This document shows, piece after piece, positions 8,536 through 18,932 of a DNA stretch of 58,220 bases. How positions within the stretch are numbered: position 1 is the first letter of the stretch; each line of letters begins with the position of its first letter. Location of the stretch: contig JACQDV010000085.1 in NCBI GenBank assembly GCA_016200915.1, positions 1-58,220 of the forward strand. The letters are read 5' to 3'. The notes beneath the pieces are model-generated. The model saw nothing but the letters and a program-made list of their open reading frames with translations, searched no databases and was not told the DNA's origin. Made by a program: the position numbers and the translations under genes. Source of the DNA: Sphingobacteriales bacterium (GTDB lineage Bacteria; Bacteroidota; Bacteroidia; Chitinophagales; Chitinophagaceae).

Positions 8536-8570
8536 GAAAAAGGGCGAAGCAGTTGCTTCGCCCTTTTTCT
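8536..8570 (+). terminator. Strong hairpin terminator after the OPT transporter
   Basis: Perfect arms GAAAAAGGGCGAAGCA (8536-8551) and TGCTTCGCCCTTTTTC (8554-8569) with a minimal loop, followed by more T residues. GC-rich core with a T tail fits an intrinsic terminator. The next 240 bases to the convergent gene at 8811 hold no gene that I can see. Confidence 0.85.
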
Positions 8571-8810
8571 TTTTCAACTTAACGCAAAGAAGAAAGCACC
8601 AAGTCGTTTCTACTCACTTTCGCTTGTATACTTACTAACCCGATGCTTTCGGAGAGGTTTCTTTTTCTTCTTTTTACAGATTCTTTTCTACCTCCCAATA
8701 ACTGAACCTTGTTGAAGGGCTCTGTTAAATTTGTTCATTGAAGATAATATTTTGACTATACCGATTCCAAATTTTTACTTGTTTTGATATGCACCTTTAA
8801 TGCACATAAC

Positions 8811-9557
8811 TTACCCGTATAATTCAAGATGAACTGATTTTTTATCATACCCCATTGTTGCAATCCGCTGACGGGCTTCATCAATCATATTCTTCCAGCC
8901 GCATAAATAAAAATGAGCGGGATGTTGTTCGGCCACGTTAGCATCATCGGCCAATCCATCCTTCAAAATCTCTTCATATAATTTATGTACATAGCCACTC
9001 TTTCCTTCCCATTGCTGTCTTGATAAGGTAGGAATGTAATGGAAATTTGGCAGAGCACTTTCTATCTCTTTCAACTCATCGTAATAAAGCAGGTCTTCTT
9101 TTGTACGACAGCCAAAGAGCAAATAAATATTTTTATGTTCTTTTGGATGATCTTTTAAATAGGAAGCCATACTGTGAAATGGAGCAATACCAGTTCCTGT
9201 ACAAATAAGGAAGATGTCTTTGTCTAATGTTTCAGGCAAAGTAAACTTGCCCTGGGGGCCACGCAATAAAACTTCTGTCCCCACATTAACTTCATTAAAC
9301 AAGTAAGTTGTACCGGCTCCACCTTCCAATAGCACAATTACCAATTCTATTACATTGGTACCGTTAGGTGCAGATGCTATTGAATAGCTACGCCAGCGTT
9401 TATTTTTTTGTTCATGAATAGGGAGATCGAGTGTTACAAACTGACCGGGTTCAAAATCAAATTTTTCTACTTCGGGAATTTCAATCAAAAAGCGACGGGT
9501 TGCGGGGGCTTCATTTTCAATCCGGATAAACTTTCCGGTACGCCATGGTTCCAGCAT
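8811..9557 (-). CDS. FAD/NAD(P)-binding ferredoxin-NADP reductase-like oxidoreductase
   Basis: A 248-residue two-domain flavoprotein. The FAD domain (about 1-100) has the RxYS flavin motif as RSYSIAS at 56-62 and the preceding EPGQFVTLDLP. The NAD(P) domain (about 105-248) has CTGTGIAPFHSM near 120 and ends HLELYG, close to the usual aromatic C-terminus of plant-type ferredoxin reductases. There is no 2Fe-2S or flavodoxin domain, so it needs an external electron partner. It belongs to the FNR superfamily; the exact donor or acceptor is unknown. It stands alone on the minus strand. Confidence 0.85.
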   Translation of the reverse strand: MLEPWRTGKFIRIENEAPATRRFLIEIPEVEKFDFEPGQFVTLDLPIHEQKNKRWRSYSIASAPNGTNVIELVIVLLEGGAGTTYLFNEVNVGTEVLLRGPQGKFTLPETLDKDIFLICTGTGIAPFHSMASYLKDHPKEHKNIYLLFGCRTKEDLLYYDELKEIESALPNFHYIPTLSRQQWEGKSGYVHKLYEEILKDGLADDANVAEQHPAHFYLCGWKNMIDEARQRIATMGYDKKSVHLELYG

Positions 9558-9619
9558 AAGGACAAATTTATACTCAATGTAAGGAAATAATTGAAATATT
9601 AAGGATGACTTATGTTTGG

Positions 9620-10147
9620 TTACTGATTGACTTCTGGTGTAATTTCCTTTAATGAATTAACTGCGAGATAGTATTTTTTACCATTGAAACTGTATGCAAA
9701 GAGCACAGCGTTGTTTTTAATTAGTTTGCTTATTTTTTTATCGACTTTTACTTCATCTACATCACCAGGCAATATAGCCATTACATTATTACTGGTTTGC
9801 GGAACCAATGTTTCTGATTGATTTGTCTTAACACCTTTTATTCCTGAACTAACTGTTACCGGTGATTCTGTTTTTTTAACATCAACTTTATAAGTTTGCC
9901 CGTTGATCCAAACATTATCAACAACAATTTCTTTACCAGCATAACACTCCAAATACAGGTGATAATGGGTGGATGTATTTTTTCCACGAATGATCTTTCC
10001 GTCTTTATCCATCACTTTACGGTTAATACCGCTTATTTCTTTCTGACTGTAAGCGTATGCCTTAGCAACTGGATATTTCCCTTGCGAAAATGCTGCTGCC
10101 TTCATTAAAAGCAACAGCATTATTGTAAAAATTATATTCCTGTTCAT
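9620..10147 (-). CDS. Small secreted protein of unknown function
   Basis: The ATG at 10147 is chosen because it begins a clean signal peptide (MNRNIIFTIMLLLLMKAAAFSQG), although the frame is open further upstream. The mature part, about 155 residues, contains ECYAGKEIVVDNVWINGQTY and a run of beta-strand-like segments, with no catalytic motif I recognise. It is probably periplasmic or surface-located. It lies between the flavoprotein and the T9SS cargo genes on the same strand, with ordinary spacing. Function unknown. Confidence 0.7.
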   Translation of the reverse strand: MNRNIIFTIMLLLLMKAAAFSQGKYPVAKAYAYSQKEISGINRKVMDKDGKIIRGKNTSTHYHLYLECYAGKEIVVDNVWINGQTYKVDVKKTESPVTVSSGIKGVKTNQSETLVPQTSNNVMAILPGDVDEVKVDKKISKLIKNNAVLFAYSFNGKKYYLAVNSLKEITPEVNQ

Positions 10148-10302
10148 ATTATTTCTGATGCAAAAGATTTTCATTCTGCATAAGAGAAACACAGCAGATT
10201 CAGTGCAATACTTTATTTTAACAATCTTCTGTATAAATACATACTTACGGTTATCGCTGGTAATGTTTAAAATATAATTGCTATCTGCTGATCCATTATT
10301 CT

Positions 10303-13236
10303 TTAACGTGGCTTCATCAATTGCTGCACTGTTCTGTATTTGTTATCCCCACTGCTAATGCTGATGAAATAGGATCCGGCTGCTAAGCGGCTTACATCAA
10401 TTGATAAATCCTGGTAACCATCTTGCCTTTTTAAAAGAAGCTGACCATTACTACTATACAACCGAATATCCAGTTTCTTTATGTTGTTAAGATTACCTTT
10501 GCGAATGTTTACGGTATTACTTATTACAGTTGGCCAAACAGCCTGAACAAAATTCTTATCATTAATAATTGGATCATTAACCCCGGTAGCAACATTACCA
10601 ATATTGGTGACAAACATTCCGTTACCGTGTGTACCAACTAACAGCGTATTGTCGGATGTTCTTAATGCCAGGGAATTTACAACGGCTGTTTTTATCATAC
10701 CGCTACCTTCATTTGCCCAAACAGTGGAAGTGCTATTAATTATTGAAGTGCTGTATAATCCAATAGAAGTACCAACATAATATTCTACCCCGGTTGATGT
10801 AACTACAATTGCACAACTTCTTACAGAAGGAAGGCTAATGTTCCCTTCCACTGATTGCCATGTAGGGGTAGCGGATGTTGCATTGCCCGTCCACCAAATA
10901 CTTTGTACACCATAGTTGCTGCACACAAACATTAATGTATCCTGGTTTCTTGGGTTCACAGCAATATCAGTTATTACTGCACCTGCATCTATCGTTCCTG
11001 GTGTAATATCCACAGGCGCCGTTGCAGCTGCAGCATTAGCAGGATCTGCCAAACGGTATAACTTACTATTGTCCGTACCAATAAACAAATTACTACTTGC
11101 TGAATAAGTTCCCCTGGTGGTTTCAAGTGCATATATACCACTACCACTGGTAAGTGTTGCGCCTACTCCGGTCATTGCCGTCCATGTTGAGGAATTGACA
11201 GTAGTAGAACTGGTTGTCCTCCAAATACTATCATTACTTACAAAATAAAGATTGTTGGTATTGTCCGGATCTAAATGAAAATAAGTAATAAACTGCCTGT
11301 TATCAGTAGCAGTATTGTTTGGTTTGATAGCAGTGAGATTATATGGATTATTTGGATTATATGGATTAGTAGGAAATAATTGCATTCGATATAAACTACC
11401 TGATTGGGAAGCCCCAAATAAATATTGTTTTCCTAATCCATTCTTTTTAGTAATACCTGCGGCGCCACCATCACCTCCAATTAATATGTAATGATCATTA
11501 GGGTCGGTTAATGCTGCACCCAGCAATGCATTCGCATCTCTGTATGTTGTAGCATTGTCCTGTGCACCTCCGGCATAAGCCTGCGATCCTGTTTCCGGAT
11601 CAATGGCTACATGATAATATTGAATGGTTTGATACTGGCTGTTAAATAAATCCCATGCTACTGTTGTTGCCGTTACATCTTCTGTTTTATATAAACCTCC
11701 ATCAGACGCTGCCACCATTCTGTTGGGTGATGATGGATCAAATGCAACATAATGCTGATCAGGATGTGAAGCAACATTCGGGTCTGTATAAGTTGAAGAA
11801 GAATATCCCCCAATAAATTTCACAGCCCCGGGAGTTGTAAACCCGTTTGTTGACCGGTATAAATTTGTTCCTCCGGCAATAATAAGGTTTGCATTGGTTG
11901 GATGTACTGCCAGGTACATATCATACCCGCCCTGTGTATTTAATGGTGCTGCAGTAGTACCATTTCGAAGGGCCGATAAATTGGTTGATAAATTTGACCA
12001 GGCAACTGTATTAGCGTTTGTATTATCATAACTGGTTAAATCAGCTTTAAAAAGATCAGCATCCTGTACATTTATGCTGGTGGTATTAACACCATAATTA
12101 TACATTACATACAGCAGGTTACTATTAGAAGGTACCGGTGCTAAAATTATTTTTTCATAGCCTACTGTAAAACCAAGATTTGGGTCAATGGTGTTATCGT
12201 ATCCCTTCCAGCCGGCAACAGAATCAGCAGAACCGCCGGTTCCGCCTGCAATTCTATTCCATGAATTAAGTGCACCCGTTGTTGATGCAAATACTCCAAC
12301 TTTAGCTCTTGTTAAATTACGGCCGCTGATTGATGCATATATACGGCTACCATTGTTATTGATAGCTACATCAGTAATCATACCCACATAATATTGAGAA
12401 GATGTAGAGTTTAGTACAGTTGACCAGGTAGAACCTCCATTTGTTGAACGGGAAACACGGTTTAATAAAGCTGCATAAACATCGCCATTACCTGGATTAA
12501 CCGCTAAACGGAATACCATATCAAATGCATTATCCACTAATGTACTGCCGGTTGGAGGAGTTTGATCACCAGCTATAGTTGAACTGAGTTTGGACCAAGT
12601 AGCCCCATTGTCTATAGATTTAAAAATTCCGTAACCAGGAACAAAATAAATATTTGGATAACCAGTTGATGAGCCGGTTATTTCTCCCCCTGTTCCGGCA
12701 TACCAGGTATCCTGAAAACCTGGCCGTGGATCCTGAACAATACAACTAATACTTCTAATATCATTTTCGGGAGATACAAAATTCCAGGTAGCACCACCAT
12801 CAGTGCTCCGGAATAAACCACCGGTAATACCGCCGGCCATTATCACTTTATTTGTTGTTCCATTATAACGAACATCAAAAACTACCGCTCTTGTTCTGCC
12901 TCCATTTTGTGTAGGACCAACTGCTGAATAAGTATTATTAATCTGCTCACGGTAATTCAACTGATTTCTTGAAGGCAGGGTACGGGCTAAAGCCAATTCT
13001 TTTTTGCGGATGTCAGCCGGTATAGTACCGGTATGCGGATCTCTCAATAATTTAAACTCATACATTTGTCTCCCCTTGCCGCCCTCCTCTAATAATTCAT
13101 TTTCTTCGTTATCATAAGGAAGAATATTTTTCTTCGCCTTTTTTTCTGCCGATCTGTTAACCGGCAATAGCATCATACCAGAAACTATTGCTAAACAAAT
13201 AATAGCGCCGGCAGTAACAATGCGTGTAAACTTCAT
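10303..13236 (-). CDS. Secreted Asp-box (BNR) repeat protein with T9SS C-terminal tail
   Basis: About 977 residues from the ATG at 13236, preferred over a GTG 48 bases upstream because it gives a compact signal sequence (MKFTRIVTAGAIICLAIVSG). Asp-box repeats of the form S-x-D/N-x-G-x-x-W recur (STDGGATWNF, SIDNGATWSK, STNGGSTWST), implying a beta-propeller as in sialidase-like or VPS10-like folds. No sialidase catalytic set is evident. The last 75 residues or so have the Por-type sorting pattern: IRLYSSNGQLLLK, then SRLAAGSYFISI and RTVQQLMKP. The protein is therefore expected to be exported by the type IX system and left on the surface or released. It is paired with the large subtilase upstream on the same strand. 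Confidence 0.85.
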   Translation of the reverse strand: MKFTRIVTAGAIICLAIVSGMMLLPVNRSAEKKAKKNILPYDNEENELLEEGGKGRQMYEFKLLRDPHTGTIPADIRKKELALARTLPSRNQLNYREQINNTYSAVGPTQNGGRTRAVVFDVRYNGTTNKVIMAGGITGGLFRSTDGGATWNFVSPENDIRSISCIVQDPRPGFQDTWYAGTGGEITGSSTGYPNIYFVPGYGIFKSIDNGATWSKLSSTIAGDQTPPTGSTLVDNAFDMVFRLAVNPGNGDVYAALLNRVSRSTNGGSTWSTVLNSTSSQYYVGMITDVAINNNGSRIYASISGRNLTRAKVGVFASTTGALNSWNRIAGGTGGSADSVAGWKGYDNTIDPNLGFTVGYEKIILAPVPSNSNLLYVMYNYGVNTTSINVQDADLFKADLTSYDNTNANTVAWSNLSTNLSALRNGTTAAPLNTQGGYDMYLAVHPTNANLIIAGGTNLYRSTNGFTTPGAVKFIGGYSSSTYTDPNVASHPDQHYVAFDPSSPNRMVAASDGGLYKTEDVTATTVAWDLFNSQYQTIQYYHVAIDPETGSQAYAGGAQDNATTYRDANALLGAALTDPNDHYILIGGDGGAAGITKKNGLGKQYLFGASQSGSLYRMQLFPTNPYNPNNPYNLTAIKPNNTATDNRQFITYFHLDPDNTNNLYFVSNDSIWRTTSSTTVNSSTWTAMTGVGATLTSGSGIYALETTRGTYSASSNLFIGTDNSKLYRLADPANAAAATAPVDITPGTIDAGAVITDIAVNPRNQDTLMFVCSNYGVQSIWWTGNATSATPTWQSVEGNISLPSVRSCAIVVTSTGVEYYVGTSIGLYSTSIINSTSTVWANEGSGMIKTAVVNSLALRTSDNTLLVGTHGNGMFVTNIGNVATGVNDPIINDKNFVQAVWPTVISNTVNIRKGNLNNIKKLDIRLYSSNGQLLLKRQDGYQDLSIDVSRLAAGSYFISISSGDNKYRTVQQLMKPR

Positions 13237-13374
13237 ACAATATGCTTTGATTTTTGGAAGTAAGCAATTTATAACTTTTTTCACGAGAGCGGTAATTCTG
13301 TTTGCTAAGCAGGAAAAACAACTTACTCACCGGGAAAAATTTTTAATCAGAATATTTGATAACCCAATTAGTTT

Positions 13375-16300
13375 TTATTGACAAATTAATTTCTCTGTAC
13401 GAGTTTCAACTGCAGTTTGTATTTTAAGCCAGTAAACGCCTTTAGCAAGTTTGGCAGTGCTTAATACAAACTGTTTTTTATTTACAGGATAGCTGGTAAT
13501 TAATGCTCCCCTTGCATCATTTATACTGATCGTTTCAATTATTTCTTCAGAAGCAATTGTTACTTTCCCTGTTGATACCGGGTTAGGATATACCTGTAGT
13601 TGCGACTTCGTACTAAAATCAATTTTTCTGATATCGGAATATGAAATTGCCCCGTTCTTTTCAATGATTTTTATGCGGTAATAATTGCTGCCTGCACCGG
13701 GTTTATTGTCAACAAACGAATATTTTGTGTATATACTGTTACTTCCGGTTGCCATTACCTCGCCTATTGCAACAAATCCTGCATTCGTTTTCCGTTCAAT
13801 TATAAATTTCTCAATATTTATTTCTGCCGCCGTTTCCCATTCTGCTACTGATGTATTATCCTGCCTGTGTACAGAAAAGCTCAGCAATTGCAACGGCAAG
13901 GGTTTGTTTTGTCCCGGACCTCCGTCGTTTAGCCAGAATTCTGAAAAACTGGTAACACTGTATTCTGCGTAGTATCCATTGTCGTATGGAAGGATATCTG
14001 TATTAGCCGGAGTAATATAGGAATAATTGCCAGTAGTGTTATCGTCTAATAATCCATTTTCCTGTGGTGCATACGAGTATTTGGTAACACCGAGATCATA
14101 AGCAGAAACTGGTTTACTGCATAAAGGACAACCGGCAGCACTCAGCAAAAATTCTGATTCCTGATCAGTAAAATAAAACCTTACTAATACTGCACTATCC
14201 GGCAAATTGGCTGGTTGAACCACAATGTTCCTGTCAAGGTAATATTGGTTATTGCGGTATCGTACACTGGTAGTGTCATTAATAAACACTTTAACACTGG
14301 TACTTCCTAAATTCTGCCCTCTCGGATTTATTGAGGCAATACGGTTTCCAAGATAATCAAAATGAATCCAGCCATTACCGGAAACATTTTGAATAACTTC
14401 TTTGGGATTTTCAGGACCTGTATAAATGGCGGCTTTTTCAAATACTTGTATATCATCAATACCAACTCCTTCATAATTCACAAAAGGATCGCTGCTGAAT
14501 ACAAACCGGAAACGTACTGCCGAACCTGTAACGGGAATATCAATACTTGAAACTATCCAATATGTTCTGGAAATTTGCCACCTGTCGTAAGTGGCATTAT
14601 CGAACCAGTTGGTTCCCTGACCGGCCGTTCCTAATTTTTGCCAGCTTGTACCATCGGTTGAATATTCAATCCAATGGTAATCGCAATCACAATCATCTTC
14701 TGTACGGAAAATATGGCTGAATGATAATACCGGGTTGGTTAAACTTGTGAGGTCAAAACATGGAGAATACAAATAAGAGAGTTCATTATTTTTATAGTTA
14801 CCATCCAGGTTTGTTGTCCAGATTTTAGTGCCATTAGCTGCTTTATTAATAATAGTTTTAGCCGGAGTTCCCCATTCCCATGAAGAGGTACCGGGTTGAG
14901 TGTACCAGTAACCGGGTGAATTTTCAAAACCTTCATAATAAGGAAAGGTGGTTACAGTAAAATTATTAGTAACACTATAGTTGGTTACACTGTCATTTGG
15001 TGCAAAATCATCTGTTGGATTTTTTACCCAGGCATCAATGGTGTAAGTGGCGGGTGTGCTTAAATCAGCTGTTGTTGTAAATGTGTAACTACTGGTGGAA
15101 TTAGCAGGTAACGAAGCAATGGTTTCAGTAATAATTGAACCACCGTTAATTCGGTATGAGACGGGAACATTATTTAAACCAGCTGCACTGGTATTAGTAA
15201 TTGACACCGTAATTGAGGTTGCATTCGTTAATCCGCAATTAAATCTTGCCGGATAAGTTATTTGTTCCATTGCCACATCATTACTGGCAATACTGAGCGT
15301 AACATCATCAAAAGTATATCCATCATCCACATCTTCTGCATTTGCAGCATAACTTGAATTATTAGCTGAGGTTATGCCCTGTTCTCCAAACCTTATCTGG
15401 AAACTTGAACTTACTGTTTGTCCTGCATTTGATAATAATTGACTGACGTTGATGTAACGGATATAGATATAACTTCCATCGGTTATATCAGTTTGATTAA
15501 GATTGTATGCCTGTATCCATGGTTTAGTATCATCACCTCTAATCCATATAAAATTGTTGGAGCCGGTGGTTACCTGCTGGTGATCACGATAATACAAGGT
15601 TAATCTTAATCCCGTAGATGCAGTATAAGTAGAAAGATTAACGGTTGTAATAAGATTGCTTTGTGTAGTAACAAGAAAATTTGTAGTGGCATCTAATGTT
15701 ACTGCACGTGTTCCCGAATGTGAAAAACCTGTATTAACAAATGTTCTTGCCCTGCTATTGGTATTATTTCCAAAGAAATCACAATCATCCAGGCCATTTA
15801 ATCCTGTGGTAGCAGTTGTATAAGTAGCAGGGGCAGCAGTTTCGAAACCCTCAGTAAACGGTAATGTTACCGGATCATTCAACAATTGTTTTACCGTAAG
15901 GGCAGCACTATCGTTGTTATTCCTGGTATCTCCTGCCTGATTTACCCATGCTTCAATATTATATGTTCCTGTTGCCGAAAAATCGTATGTGGCAGTAAAT
16001 GTATAGCTGAGAGAACCTGATGCACTGATAGTAGTTCCGGGGGTTTCTGTTACAATTGATCCGCCATTAACCCTGTACGAAACTGTATAGGTATTGGAAG
16101 AAACAGCATTATCTAAATTCTTTACAGATATTTTAATGGATTGTGTATTGGAGAGTGCTGAAGAAGTATTTTTTCTTCCTGTTACCGGGCTGGTGATGGC
16201 TGTTAACTTAAGGTCGTTATCAAAATTAGATAAGGTACAACTACCTCCCGATGGAGTAACACTTAACGCCACACATCTTCTGCCGGCTGCGCCGTTAATT

Positions 16301-18786
16301 CTTGCTCTTACTGCAAACCAATATGCCTGAGAAGTTGAAAGTCCGTCTATATCAAATGAAGTAGCATTAGTGGTACCAATACTTACCATATCATTACCAC
16401 TCTTTTTAAACACTTCGTAATCAGTGGCGCTTGCTACAGCTGTCCAGCTTAACCGCACATAGCCATCACACATTTTAGTAATACCAAAGTTGGTTGGCAG
16501 CCCAAGTATGGTAAATTTATTGTTACTCTGATCTGTTAATGCAGTATTGTTTCTTGAAATACGCATCAAAGCCTGGTCCGTTGGTGTTAATCCTGTATAA
16601 GTCCAGCGATAAAGATTATCAGTAGCCGGAATGGTATTGCTGATTACATTCCACGTTGATCCATTATTAATTGAATATTCTAAAGTAAACTGATCTGTAC
16701 CTCCATCGCTTGCATTCCAGAAAATCGTTTCAGTTGAATCAGTCAAAAACTTTTCACCTCCGTTTGGATATTCCAGTTCTATACCATTGGTAATAACATC
16801 ATATGTCATTACATATTCCTGCGGGCCTTGCGGAATGGCAAACCCATTTACATTTACAGTATATGTTCCTGCAGCAGGGTTATCTATAGTTACCTGTTCA
16901 ATATTATTTAAATGATCCGCATTTCTAACAGCATTATTTGTAACACCGCCGGGAGATGGATCTAATACCCATGGCTGATAAGTGGTTGAACCATCACTAA
17001 CGGTTAAATCAAGATCGTTAACCAGCGAAGTAGCCGCAGCAGGATTAGCCGCAGGGTCATTCCAGTATAACATCACTTTTAATTTAGATGCATTGGCAGG
17101 CACAGTAATGTTATGTGTATTGGTTTGGCTGGTAGTTACATTACCAAACAGATATTGACCGGCTTCCATATCCTCTACAGCTTTCTTTGCATTCATCCAG
17201 CCAAAACCATAAGTATAATCAGGACCGGGGTTTCCCAAATCATCTGCACTGTTACAAAGCAATGCTTTTAACAGTGAACCTTTAGGATTTACATTTCCAT
17301 TAAGCTGTTTATATCTTTCAACAAGCAAAGTACTCACTCCTACAACTGCCGGTGAGGCAAAACTGGTTCCAAATGCACGGGTATATGTATTTACAGGAGC
17401 AGTAGTTCTAACATCATTCCCTGCAGCGGTAATCTCTGGTTTTATACGTCCATCGTTAACCGGTCCTCTACTTGATTTTGTGCCGGGAGTTACTAATTGC
17501 CTGTTACCAATACCATTTGCCACACTCAAAATATTTTTAGCACACTGCCAACCACTCTTAATAGTAGCATATCCTGTTGGATAGGCAGAACAACTTAATG
17601 CCCCATCATTACCTGCAGCAAATACATGTAATAGCTGATTGTAAGTCATTAACTGGTTATCGGCATATTGACTATAAACATCATAATCCCCATCACCTGT
17701 ACAACCGCTTTCACCGGTATAATATGAATTATTGGTCAAAGGCATATTGTAGTCAGTAATATACCCCGGTGCATTAGTAATTATATTATAAAAGTATTGA
17801 TTAACTACAGTTGATTTAGGAGCAATGCCACGGTAAGTTTCATATACATTACCGGCACCGGCAATTATCCCAACTACTGCTGTTGAGTGTTCCGTATAAG
17901 TTGGTGGAGGGGCTAAATTATAATATGTGTTTGCATTCCGGTTAATCAGCCTGTCAGAAAAATCAATATGTGCGTTTGCATCTGTTTCATCACCAACTCC
18001 TACTGTAACACCGCTACCCGATAAACCTCTTGCAGCACCAATGGTAGAAGTTAGTGCATAAACATTATGTGTGGCATTAGTGATATAAAGTAATGGGGTG
18101 CTTTTATCCGCAGCTTTTTCTATAAAATACACATAAGGTATGGCAGTTATTTTTTCAATATCGCCGGTACTGATCTTTGCCTGAAAAATATTTTGATCCT
18201 CAAATTCTGCATTTAATATGATTGCTCCGGCTGCTCTTAATTCTTTTTTCAATTCTTCTTTATTGCCGGCATTTAAACAACTGATGTTTACAGAGACATA
18301 GTTATTCGTTTTGTTTATAGTGGCGCTTTGCCAGGCATTGTATAATGACTTTCCTGATTTATCTGCAGTTGTTGGTTCATATACACCCCTTACTCCAAGC
18401 GACGCCAGTTTGTGTGATTCAAATGATGATGGCATTGATATCCAGTATGCATTATCAGGAATATATTGCAACAACTTAATACCTGCCTGCTGCAGGTTTG
18501 ACAATGCATTTGCATCAGGCAATTTATTAAACTGAACAATGGTAAAAGATTGGTTATTGAAAGAAGATTTACGCAAATGTGTTTTTATTTTCTCCGACTG
18601 AAGGTTTGTCTCCGCCATTTTATTACCAGAACGCAACCTGATTAGGGGCTGCTTTTGGGCATAAATAGTAGTGGTAACTAATAATAATAAAAAGAAAACT
18701 GATCTGTATAATTTTTGGCTGGAGCACTGTTCGCTAAAAGGCATAGCAACAAGGGTTTTGTTTATGCTGGATTTAGTAGTGGGCAT
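13375..18786 (-). CDS. Multidomain secreted subtilisin-like (S8) protease with T9SS tail
   Basis: A protein of 1,803 residues. An alternative ATG at 18744 gives a shorter, more typical signal peptide ending TTTIYAQ. A pro-region (about 45-235) precedes the S8 catalytic domain with Asp266 (GVGDETD), His300 (TEHSTAVVGI), the oxyanion Asn393 (AAGNDG) and Ser475 (GTSFASPA). The usual HGT after the catalytic His is HST here. Then come a beta-sandwich like that of KP-43 proteases (about 545-680), an FN3-like module (about 770-860), two CARDB-like modules each followed by a jelly-roll segment starting PFTEGFE or PYYEGFE, and a Por sorting tail (about 1730-1803, LQVYPNPVSTGKV). It is predicted to be a surface or extracellular endopeptidase. 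Confidence 0.9.
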   Translation of the reverse strand: MPTTKSSINKTLVAMPFSEQCSSQKLYRSVFFLLLLVTTTIYAQKQPLIRLRSGNKMAETNLQSEKIKTHLRKSSFNNQSFTIVQFNKLPDANALSNLQQAGIKLLQYIPDNAYWISMPSSFESHKLASLGVRGVYEPTTADKSGKSLYNAWQSATINKTNNYVSVNISCLNAGNKEELKKELRAAGAIILNAEFEDQNIFQAKISTGDIEKITAIPYVYFIEKAADKSTPLLYITNATHNVYALTSTIGAARGLSGSGVTVGVGDETDANAHIDFSDRLINRNANTYYNLAPPPTYTEHSTAVVGIIAGAGNVYETYRGIAPKSTVVNQYFYNIITNAPGYITDYNMPLTNNSYYTGESGCTGDGDYDVYSQYADNQLMTYNQLLHVFAAGNDGALSCSAYPTGYATIKSGWQCAKNILSVANGIGNRQLVTPGTKSSRGPVNDGRIKPEITAAGNDVRTTAPVNTYTRAFGTSFASPAVVGVSTLLVERYKQLNGNVNPKGSLLKALLCNSADDLGNPGPDYTYGFGWMNAKKAVEDMEAGQYLFGNVTTSQTNTHNITVPANASKLKVMLYWNDPAANPAAATSLVNDLDLTVSDGSTTYQPWVLDPSPGGVTNNAVRNADHLNNIEQVTIDNPAAGTYTVNVNGFAIPQGPQEYVMTYDVITNGIELEYPNGGEKFLTDSTETIFWNASDGGTDQFTLEYSINNGSTWNVISNTIPATDNLYRWTYTGLTPTDQALMRISRNNTALTDQSNNKFTILGLPTNFGITKMCDGYVRLSWTAVASATDYEVFKKSGNDMVSIGTTNATSFDIDGLSTSQAYWFAVRARINGAAGRRCVALSVTPSGGSCTLSNFDNDLKLTAITSPVTGRKNTSSALSNTQSIKISVKNLDNAVSSNTYTVSYRVNGGSIVTETPGTTISASGSLSYTFTATYDFSATGTYNIEAWVNQAGDTRNNNDSAALTVKQLLNDPVTLPFTEGFETAAPATYTTATTGLNGLDDCDFFGNNTNSRARTFVNTGFSHSGTRAVTLDATTNFLVTTQSNLITTVNLSTYTASTGLRLTLYYRDHQQVTTGSNNFIWIRGDDTKPWIQAYNLNQTDITDGSYIYIRYINVSQLLSNAGQTVSSSFQIRFGEQGITSANNSSYAANAEDVDDGYTFDDVTLSIASNDVAMEQITYPARFNCGLTNATSITVSITNTSAAGLNNVPVSYRINGGSIITETIASLPANSTSSYTFTTTADLSTPATYTIDAWVKNPTDDFAPNDSVTNYSVTNNFTVTTFPYYEGFENSPGYWYTQPGTSSWEWGTPAKTIINKAANGTKIWTTNLDGNYKNNELSYLYSPCFDLTSLTNPVLSFSHIFRTEDDCDCDYHWIEYSTDGTSWQKLGTAGQGTNWFDNATYDRWQISRTYWIVSSIDIPVTGSAVRFRFVFSSDPFVNYEGVGIDDIQVFEKAAIYTGPENPKEVIQNVSGNGWIHFDYLGNRIASINPRGQNLGSTSVKVFINDTTSVRYRNNQYYLDRNIVVQPANLPDSAVLVRFYFTDQESEFLLSAAGCPLCSKPVSAYDLGVTKYSYAPQENGLLDDNTTGNYSYITPANTDILPYDNGYYAEYSVTSFSEFWLNDGGPGQNKPLPLQLLSFSVHRQDNTSVAEWETAAEINIEKFIIERKTNAGFVAIGEVMATGSNSIYTKYSFVDNKPGAGSNYYRIKIIEKNGAISYSDIRKIDFSTKSQLQVYPNPVSTGKVTIASEEIIETISINDARGALITSYPVNKKQFVLSTAKLAKGVYWLKIQTAVETRTEKLICQ

Positions 18787-18932
18787 AATGGTTGGGTTCG
18801 TTAGGATATATTGTTCAAATATAATAATTTAATAGGATGTTTTTCAAATGAATTTCGCTGCCTGTCTGTTATTGCCTGCCGGTTAACTACTTCATCCTCA
18901 ATTTCCAACTTTAAATTATATTTGCAGCCCCG

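Noticed and set aside
8570-8810. Possible tRNA or small RNA downstream of the OPT gene
   Set aside because: I found no cloverleaf and no conserved T-loop sequence; the only structure is the terminator hairpin.
10303-13236. Sialidase activity for the Asp-box protein
   Set aside because: Asp-boxes occur in many propellers; I see no arginine triad or catalytic Tyr/Glu pattern.
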